Below, piece by piece: positions 60,501 to 64,000 of a DNA stretch of 64,000 bases. Each line of letters opens with the position of its first letter. Positions within the stretch are counted from its first letter, which is position 1. The notes beneath the pieces are model-generated. The model was not told the origin of the DNA and ran no database searches. It saw only the letters and a program-made list of their open reading frames with translations. The DNA comes from Larus michahellis (Eukaryota; Chordata; Aves; Charadriiformes; Laridae): the NCBI RefSeq assembly GCF_964199755.1, contig NC_133903.1, forward strand, positions 749,001 through 813,000, given 5' to 3'. The translations under genes and the position numbers were made by a program.

Positions 60501-60620
60501 GACCCGTTTGAATTCCAGCTGTGTGTCCTTACAGAGCTCCCAGTACTGGCCAACAGTGGAGAGAGTGTAAACCCTCCCGAAAATGTCCACAGCCCACAGA
60601 AGGGAACTGGGCATGGCCAT
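39392..60620 (-). CDS. TECPR1: TECPR1, tectonin beta-propeller repeat-containing protein 1; complete, 24 coding exons
   Basis: TECPR1 is a lysosome and autophagosome protein. It binds the ATG5-ATG12 conjugate and phosphoinositides and helps autophagosomes fuse with lysosomes. Its dysferlin-type domain binds sphingomyelin on damaged lysosomes, where TECPR1 with ATG5-ATG12 lipidates LC3. Exon lengths sum to 3594 bases (1197 codons plus stop; human about 1165). In order: a tectonin start LLWAVDIFGRVYTLS; first DysF domain at about 75-180; tectonin repeats at about 208-385; a variable linker at 397-563; the ATG5-ATG12-binding helix region at about 564-612; a PH domain at about 613-718; a tectonin repeat; second DysF at about 830-925; further tectonin repeats; and a charged tail from about 1145. 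All junctions are GT-AG. It is convergent with BHLHA15. Short introns (under about 0.9 kb) hold nothing supportable. Confidence 0.97.
40222..40341 (-). CDS. TECPR1: TECPR1 exon 24: tectonin repeat
   Basis: Forty codons in phase 0 (acceptor cttcag, donor ggg|gtgaga) encode VWVIADKVQGSHSLSCGTVC and then HRTGVQPMEPKGLSWDYGIG. Confidence 0.96.
40816..40922 (-). CDS. TECPR1: TECPR1 exon 23: tectonin repeat
   Basis: It encodes (G)NLWYRQGITPSYPQGSTWDH and then SNNIRKMSVGPLDQ. The LWYRQGIT...GSTW pattern is the tectonin signature. The donor is cag|gtgtgc. Confidence 0.96.
41662..41754 (-). CDS. TECPR1: TECPR1 exon 22
   Basis: It encodes DCWYHIPSPQKQKLKQVSVG and then RTSVFVLDKN with split Gly codons at both ends (donor cg|gtaagg). 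Confidence 0.95.
42101..42236 (-). CDS. TECPR1: TECPR1 exon 21: tectonin repeat
   Basis: It encodes GTSWLHVGTDQPFISLSVGA, then FYQVWAIARDGSAFYRGSVS, then PKKPA. The donor is cag|gtgagg. Confidence 0.96.
42237..43471 (-). other. TECPR1: TECPR1 intron 20
   Basis: A 1.2-kb intron. It contains a 15-base tandem duplication at 42439-42469 and a poly-A run at 43140-43154. No gene is seen. Confidence 0.8.
43472..43646 (-). CDS. TECPR1: TECPR1 exon 20: end of second DysF, tectonin repeat
   Basis: It encodes KCKIVTNGPWLEVPPVTLWD, then ISIIPSADADGEEAVALWAI, then SDKGDVLCRLGVTQQNPA. The donor is gct|gtaagg in phase 0. Confidence 0.96.
43647..45117 (-). other. TECPR1: TECPR1 intron 19
   Basis: A 1.5-kb intron with no recognisable gene, RNA or repeat family. 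Confidence 0.8.
45118..45174 (-). CDS. TECPR1: TECPR1 exon 19: second DysF, C-terminal part
   Basis: A 57-base exon between a ttggtag acceptor and an ag|gtgagg donor. It encodes SYHGHKTMKDFVRRRRWA. The RRRRWAR run is the DysF C-terminal Arg/Trp motif. Confidence 0.95.
45490..45569 (-). CDS. TECPR1: TECPR1 exon 18: second DysF
   Basis: It encodes VSDWYIDFNTSGGTDREGWQ and then YAADFP. The donor gc|gtaagc splits an Ala codon. The WYIDF...EGWQYA pattern is DysF-like. Confidence 0.95.
45971..46067 (-). CDS. TECPR1: TECPR1 exon 17: second DysF, N-terminal part
   Basis: It encodes GLPTDRYMWSDASGLQECTK and then LNTKPPSPQWSW, ending at tgg|gtaaat in phase 0. Confidence 0.96.
46506..46608 (-). CDS. 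TECPR1: TECPR1 exon 16: start of second DysF
   Basis: It encodes LASSADNIYTQSDVKCVYIY and then ENQRWNPVTGYSS. The ENQRWNPV block repeats the layout at the start of the first DysF domain. The donor is ag|gttatt. Confidence 0.95.
46913..47040 (-). CDS. TECPR1: TECPR1 exon 15: tectonin repeat
   Basis: It encodes FWRQVGGHLRLIECNNRGIV, then WGIGYDHTAWVYTGGYGGGF, then IQ. VWGIGYDHTAWVYTGG is the most conserved stretch of the protein. Confidence 0.97.
47041..48304 (-). other. TECPR1: TECPR1 intron 14
   Basis: A 1.3-kb intron with no supportable gene, RNA or repeat family. Confidence 0.8.
48305..48462 (-). CDS. TECPR1: TECPR1 exon 14: end of PH region, tectonin repeat
   Basis: It encodes LSLLNMSCCESRRIQGPPSH, then HAIWSVTCKGDIFVSEPSPE, then LEAGPHLMPCDQ. 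The final Met codon is split at at|gtgaga. Confidence 0.95.
49076..49225 (-). CDS. TECPR1: TECPR1 exon 13: PH domain, C-terminal half
   Basis: Fifty codons encode YIHVFLNEVTIIVEVLNEAK, then HSFALYTPERTKQRWPIRLA, then AATEQEMHDW. The Trp closing the last helix is the usual PH-domain landmark. Confidence 0.96.
49749..49904 (-). CDS. TECPR1: TECPR1 exon 12: PH domain, N-terminal half
   Basis: Fifty-two codons encode SVWVKTGTLQWWRNWKPHKW, then MDVRVALEQFTGSDGMRDSI, then LFIYYMYHEEKK. The donor is aag|gtgcgt. Confidence 0.96.
50837..50982 (-). CDS. TECPR1: TECPR1 exon 11: ATG5-ATG12 interaction region
   Basis: It encodes LSSSVQSLSLSVTPAQTAAW, then RKQIFQQLSERTKRELENFR, then HYEQAIEQ. It lines up with human residues about 566-610, reported to bind ATG12-ATG5. 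The charged helical segment from WRKQIF onward is strongly conserved. Confidence 0.95.
51796..52298 (-). CDS. TECPR1: TECPR1 exon 10: linker
   Basis: A 503-base exon. Its first two thirds are a Ser/Thr/Glu-rich linker, probably disordered and poorly conserved. The end, with WTNIDLKEAQKQP and then DEHPLWAWVSGGGCLVDLHS, is highly conserved. The split Ser codon joins exon 9 and the donor is tcag|gtacta. Confidence 0.95.
53147..53292 (-). CDS. TECPR1: TECPR1 exon 9: tectonin repeat
   Basis: It encodes VWGIGCDDRAIYFRQGVTPS, then ELSGKTWKAIVSGRESDRSQ, then TGSSTSLL. The donor is cag|gtatgt. Confidence 0.96.
53681..53782 (-). CDS. TECPR1: TECPR1 exon 8: tectonin repeat
   Basis: Thirty-four codons in phase 0 encode VWFRRGVNSHNPCGTSWIEM and then VGEMMMVTVGLNNQ. 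Confidence 0.96.
54622..54682 (+). repeat. Short CR1 3'-end relic
   Basis: The stretch aactcgatgatccttatggg followed by TCCCTTCCAATTC and ATTCTATGATTCC is the decayed CR1 3' terminus. Confidence 0.8.
54786..55115 (+). repeat. CR1 LINE 3'-end fragment
   Basis: It carries the CR1 block GGGTAACGGTTTCAAACTGA, then ggatattaggaagaaattct, then AGGCCAGGCTGGATGGGGCT, and ends in tctatgattctatgat. At 330 bases it is the best preserved CR1 3' end here. It lies antisense within TECPR1 intron 7. Confidence 0.95.
55530..55630 (-). CDS. TECPR1: TECPR1 exon 7: tectonin repeat
   Basis: It encodes ISWSIVESPSSENGIMHVSV and then GVDVVWCVTKDRK, ending at aaa|gtaaga. Cys in VVWCVT stands where human has Ala. It is separated from exon 6 by an intron of only 96 bases. 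Confidence 0.95.
55727..55901 (-). CDS. TECPR1: TECPR1 exon 6: tectonin repeats
   Basis: It encodes VWYRENVCHHNPEGSMWSVI, then TTPGEVVQISCGPYDLLWAT, then LWEGQAIVREGIDRNNPQ. Acceptor gtctag, donor caag|gtaaag. Confidence 0.96.
55902..57435 (-). other. TECPR1: TECPR1 intron 5
   Basis: A 1.5-kb intron without supportable features. Confidence 0.8.
57436..57561 (-). CDS. TECPR1: TECPR1 exon 5
   Basis: Forty-two codons in phase 0 encode IVSQDDPGQLPDPFNDISIG, then GWEITDEPPGRLSVWAVSLQ, then GR. It links the first DysF to the first tectonin set. Confidence 0.96.
58217..58339 (-). CDS. TECPR1: TECPR1 exon 4: first DysF, C-terminal part
   Basis: Forty-one codons encode GWTYAIDFPSTYTKDKKWNS, then CVRRRRWIRYRRYKSRDIWA, then K. 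The Arg/Trp-rich RRRRWIRYRRY is the DysF C-terminal motif. Confidence 0.96.
58879..59061 (-). CDS. TECPR1: TECPR1 exon 3: first DysF, N-terminal part
   Basis: Sixty-one codons in phase 0 encode RWNPVGGFCEKLLPSDRWQW, then SDVSGLKHQQLDSFTLPSPH, then WEWESDWYVDENIGGEPTEK. The aromatic WEWESDWYVD is the core of the sphingomyelin-binding DysF domain. The donor is ggg|gtaggt. Confidence 0.96.
59062..60389 (-). other. TECPR1: TECPR1 intron 2
   Basis: A 1.3-kb AT-rich intron with short C and T runs. No gene or repeat family is seen. Confidence 0.8.
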
Positions 60621-60622
60621 GT
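60390..60622 (-). CDS. TECPR1: TECPR1 exon 2: first coding exon
   Basis: After the acceptor tttcag two bases precede the ATG at 60620-60618. It encodes MAMPSSLLWAVDIFGRVYTL, then STVGQYWELCKDTQLEFKRV, then the first-blade CCWGIACDHQVYTYVFSGDV. A second in-frame ATG two codons on (MPSSLL) matches the usual vertebrate start and could be used instead. The donor is cag|gtatga. Confidence 0.95.
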
Positions 60623-62315
60623 CTGAAAGGCAAAAAGGAGCTATTAATGAAAATGACAGTTTTAAAAAATGGATCTTGAACCTACTGTAGATCAGTTTTG
60701 CTCTGGGCCATCATCAGTCAAATTAAAGAAAGATGTAAAGAATGATCTTTTAAAAAGAGCCGCTGCAAAGCTGGCAGACAGACCTCTTTCAGTTGGCGCT
60801 ATGCAGTTACACCTCTGGGATTTCATCACATGGATGAAAATCCATGCGAAAGACCTGGCTGCCAGCACGACACTGTCCATCCTGAGGAGCTCACAGCATT
60901 CCCAGGATACCTTCGGCAGGCTGAAGACAGAAGGCAGTGCAGAACTGAGGTGAAGCAGCACCAACCCTTTTATAGCAGCGGGCTTCACTCTCGAGAGCTG
61001 GTAATGCTGGTGGTGCTACACGCACCACTCATGGCACTTCCACAAATAAAGGCCGTGAAAATAAGCCTTGCAGTATTGGCACTTGAAATTCTGCAAAACA
61101 GCCTTTGTAACAGAGGAAAATATTATGCATTTAACCTTAAGCAACCAGAATGCCAGCGAGCCCAGAGTAAAAGAAGTGTATGGAAAATGCAACGAGGGTA
61201 CCTACCTAGCCTGATAATAAAGAAAAGTGATGCTGGGGTGTGTTAAAGGTGGGCAAATATACAAATGGAGGCCTGTACCTGGAATGACAGTCCAGGCAGG
61301 CAGAGTAACATCTGGAACAGTTCAGAAAAAGGCAGTAAAAATTCCAATGATTCTAAAGTCAGGAAAAATATGGATGGGACAGAATTAAGATAATCCAGGC
61401 AGATATGACTGGATTAAAATACACAAGGTAGTCAAGATAAGCGAGAGTTTCTGCATATTCTTTCTTATGAACTTTTGAGGCAGGGCATCTGGAGAATCAC
61501 AGGAAAATCCCAAATGCATTTGGGATTATAAACTACTTTGAAGATTTCAATTTAGGCCCCTTCACAACTGGTTGCGCTGCAGAAGATGAACATTCCCTGA
61601 TTTTGAAGGATCTCAGCGCTTGTGGCTCCGGTGCGTGTTGGAGGATGCAGCAGCAGCCCGGTACCCCGGGGGACGGGGAAACATCACACCCACCCCTGCG
61701 AAATTCCTCCTCCCGCCTCGGCGCAGCCGGCTCGCTTCTGACCGGACTGTAACACTGATCGCTGCACAATTCAACAAAAACACTCCCACTCTTCGCACGC
61801 TGCAAAGCGCTGCGGTTCCCAGACGAGCGGGGACGCGTCCTGTCCCCGTCCCTCGGCGGGACGAGCCGCCATTCCCGCCCACCGCCTTTCCCAGCCCTCC
61901 GGCGCCGCCAGCGCGCTGCCGTTACCCCGCGGGGCCCGGGCGCTGCACGCATCTCCTCAGGGAGCCCGGGCGCGGCCCGGGGGGCGGCGGGCGCTGCTCC
62001 AGCGGCGCTGAGGCCCGAGGCCGCGGGGGCCGCTCGCCGCCGGGGCCGGCCCGGGGCACGACATGGCGGCCGCTGAGGGAGCCCTCTCCTCCTCAGGCAG
62101 GGGGAGGCCCGCGGGCGGGAGCGGGTCTCCGGTGGCGGCGGTGCGAACCCGCTGCCCGAAAACGCCCCACGGCCCCTCCCCACGGCCCCACTCGCTCCTC
62201 CCGCCGACACCGCACCAGCCGGGCAGGGCGGCGGCGGGGGCTGCGCCGGGCGGGGCGGCGGCCCCGTCTACCCCCGCCCGCCGGCGATCGGCCCTGCCCG
62301 GCACGGGGCCCTCAC
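60623..62315 (-). other. TECPR1: TECPR1 intron 1
   Basis: It separates the putative non-coding first exon from the start exon. The part above about 61.6 kb belongs to the CpG island. Open frames near 60669-61246 show no domain. Confidence 0.65.
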
Positions 62316-62410
62316 CTGCCTCCCGGCGGAAGGATCGACCGCGCCGCGCCCGGGCGGCCCCACGGAGGCAGCGGCGGGCGGGGAGCGCCGCGCGCCCACT
62401 GCCTGCGCCG
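62316..62410 (-). other. TECPR1: Predicted TECPR1 exon 1 (5' UTR; 5' end approximate)
   Basis: A consensus minus-strand donor, gcag|gtgagg, ends an exon at 62316. The next good acceptor in the unit is that of the start exon at 60622. The transcription start is placed roughly, between the CCAAT box at 62440 and this donor. Confidence 0.55.
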
Positions 62411-62435
62411 CCGCGCGGCCGCCGCCAGCGCCGCC

Positions 62436-62451
62436 ATTGGGCGGGGGGCGG
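62436..62451 (-). promoter_or_regulatory. TECPR1: CCAAT box and overlapping GC boxes
   Basis: On the minus strand, CCAAT at 62440-62436 directly follows CCGCCCCCCGCCC. This is the usual arrangement 50-100 bases upstream of a CpG-island start site, and it points at TECPR1. Confidence 0.6.
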
Positions 62452-63179
62452 TGCGGCGGGCGCGTCACGGCGCGCGGGGCGGGCGGGAACCCGGGCTCGT
62501 GCGGTTGGGGTGACGTTCGCGCGTGACGCACCAGAGAACCTTGCGCCTGGGTGAGGGCAGGGGCTCGTGCTGCCACAGGCCGCCGCGCGCAGGGACCGCG
62601 CTCCCCGGAGGAGGCCGGAGGCGCGGCCCGACGCTCCGGGCGGGTCACCGCTGTGAGGGACAGCCCGCGCGCGCCGCCAGCCCCCTGTCCGCCGCCGCCC
62701 CCCGGCTCGTCCCGAGCCAGAAAATGCAGCCAGGAGGGCAGGGGCTGCCCGGCCCGGCCGGGCCCACCGCCGCGCACCGGGTACCCGCCAGCGTGTGCCC
62801 CCAAGGCCTCTGTGTACACCCCAGGGCCCGGCCCCGGCGGGGCACAGCGGCCGTCTGCCACCGCCGGCCTTTCCCAGCGGGACCCGTCAGAGCCGCCGGA
62901 GCGCGGCCGGAGGGGCGCCGAGTGGCTGGTTACCGAGAACCCGCGTGCCCCGTTCCCGTGCCCGGCGGCCGGGCGGGTGTCGGTGGGCAGAGGCTGTGGC
63001 TCGCGGGGCCGGTGCACGCGTCAGACCCTCAGAATGCCCGAGTGAGGCAGAACAGCCCCTCCAGGGCACTGCCGTCAGGGACACGGGGACGCTGGGCTCC
63101 TGCTGCTGTAGTGTGGTCCCTGCGCAGGTTGTGCCCACCTCGACACAGAACCTTTGCTCCCTAGTAGCGCTTTGATGAT

Positions 63180-64000
63180 TTCATCATTGTAGTAAGACGT
63201 CCTTATAAAGACCAAGTACGACTTAGGTCCTAGGAAATGGATTTTGTGAGATTTGCAGCAGTTGTGACTGATACATTTGACGTGTGTTCAACCCAGTTGC
63301 CATTTTGAACAGATGGAAACAAGACTTTTGTCTTGGAAACGGGACTGCACAAGAATTTAAGGAGGATTTTCTAGGATTTTCTCACTTTGGATTTCGAAGC
63401 ACAGTCCTGTAAGCCTACAGGATGGCAGATGAATGATGATCCAAGGAGTTCATGCTAAGTCATTTACAACCAGTACACTTTTCTTAGGCTCATTTACAGG
63501 ACCTCGCATGTGAAACCAAATGAACACTCTCCGGAACACTAGCGGCATTTAACTGTTGTGGTATGTACCCAGCTGAGGAGTCTGCTGGTTCTGCTATCTC
63601 TGCAATTGGATGTAAAAGTTAGGGGTGAATCGGTGCCTCAGGAAAACTCTTGCTTGCTGTGGCTGCCTGGTGCTAAGCCCCGCTTTGTTCAGTTGCTGCT
63701 GTTGCAATAGAGAGTTACGTTCTGTAAGGAGATAACAAAAGAAAGGCTTTGAGAAAACAAACAGCTAAGTGGAAACCAATTTTCATGTTGCCATCGGTTT
63801 GAAAAGTGGATTTGCTGTATAATCCTGGGACACTGGGTTAATGTGAACCTCATTTCCAGCCTGTGAAGGTGCACCCCACGTCTTCCCTGAACAGGCTCTG
63901 AGGCCTTGCAAAAGAGAGAGAAAACACCCAGAAACCCTTTCCTACTTCAGCCTTGTGGTTAGCGCGTGACTCAGGAGGAAGGTCATCTCAGTTGAAAGTG
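63180..64000. other. Intergenic sequence beyond the TECPR1 promoter
   Basis: Ordinary non-coding sequence. BRI3, expected next by vertebrate synteny, is not recognisable here. Confidence 0.7.

Larger units (their letters stand above)
61640..63120. promoter_or_regulatory. TECPR1: Large CpG island, TECPR1 promoter region
   Basis: About 1.5 kb of strongly CpG-rich sequence covers the predicted TECPR1 start. Long Arg/Gly/Ala/Pro-rich frames on both strands are composition artefacts. Such wide islands are often bidirectional, so a divergent plus-strand RNA is possible. Confidence 0.85.

Noticed and set aside
60669..61246. Frames in TECPR1 intron 1
   Set aside because: No domain, no promoter, and they lie opposite to the gene within an intron.
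61533..63164. Several 150-300-codon frames on both strands at the TECPR1 promoter
   Set aside because: They are composition artefacts of the CpG island, overlap each other and lack any recognisable protein.
63180..64000. Search for BRI3, the next gene by synteny
   Set aside because: No BRI3 coding exon is recognisable; it probably lies beyond the window.

Overview
This window is nuclear DNA from a vertebrate, almost certainly a bird. It has split genes with GT-AG introns, CpG-island promoters and several 3'-end fragments of CR1 LINEs, the dominant avian retroposon. Gene order and proteins match the vertebrate block LMTK2 - BHLHA15 - TECPR1 (human 7q21.3). The species cannot be fixed from the sequence. 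I see no tRNA or rRNA gene, no CRISPR array and no prokaryotic, organellar or viral segment.

Layout. From 1 to about 30.6 kb on the + strand lies LMTK2, a transmembrane kinase of the endosomal system. Thirteen coding exons are in the window, numbered 2-14 here on the assumption that one signal-peptide exon lies upstream. They join without a frame break into 1456 codons and end at a stop at 26639-26641. A long AT-rich 3' UTR follows, with two good polyadenylation signals. At 31.6-32.2 kb a CpG island probably holds the promoter and non-coding first exon of BHLHA15 (MIST1), whose single coding exon is at 34361-34858 (+). A second, orphan CpG island lies at 36.59-36.96 kb. From about 37.5 to 62.5 kb on the - strand lies TECPR1. 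Its 24 coding exons sum to 3594 bases, exactly 1197 codons plus a stop. A 5' UTR exon sits in a large CpG island at 61.6-63.1 kb. The last kilobase is intergenic; BRI3, the next gene in human, is not visible.

The three genes are separate transcription units, not an operon. LMTK2 and BHLHA15 are tandem; BHLHA15 and TECPR1 converge tail to tail. LMTK2 (endosome traffic, PP1 control) and TECPR1 (lysosome damage and autophagosome-lysosome fusion) both act in the endolysosomal system. BHLHA15 is a secretory-cell transcription factor. No co-regulation can be shown from sequence alone.

I found no sign of an undescribed biological system. The points most worth a second look are the orphan CpG island, the atypical catalytic residues of LMTK2, the charged C-terminal tail of TECPR1, and some regulatory-looking motifs. 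Exon boundaries were set by hand from reading frame, splice consensus and remembered family sequence; no database search was run.
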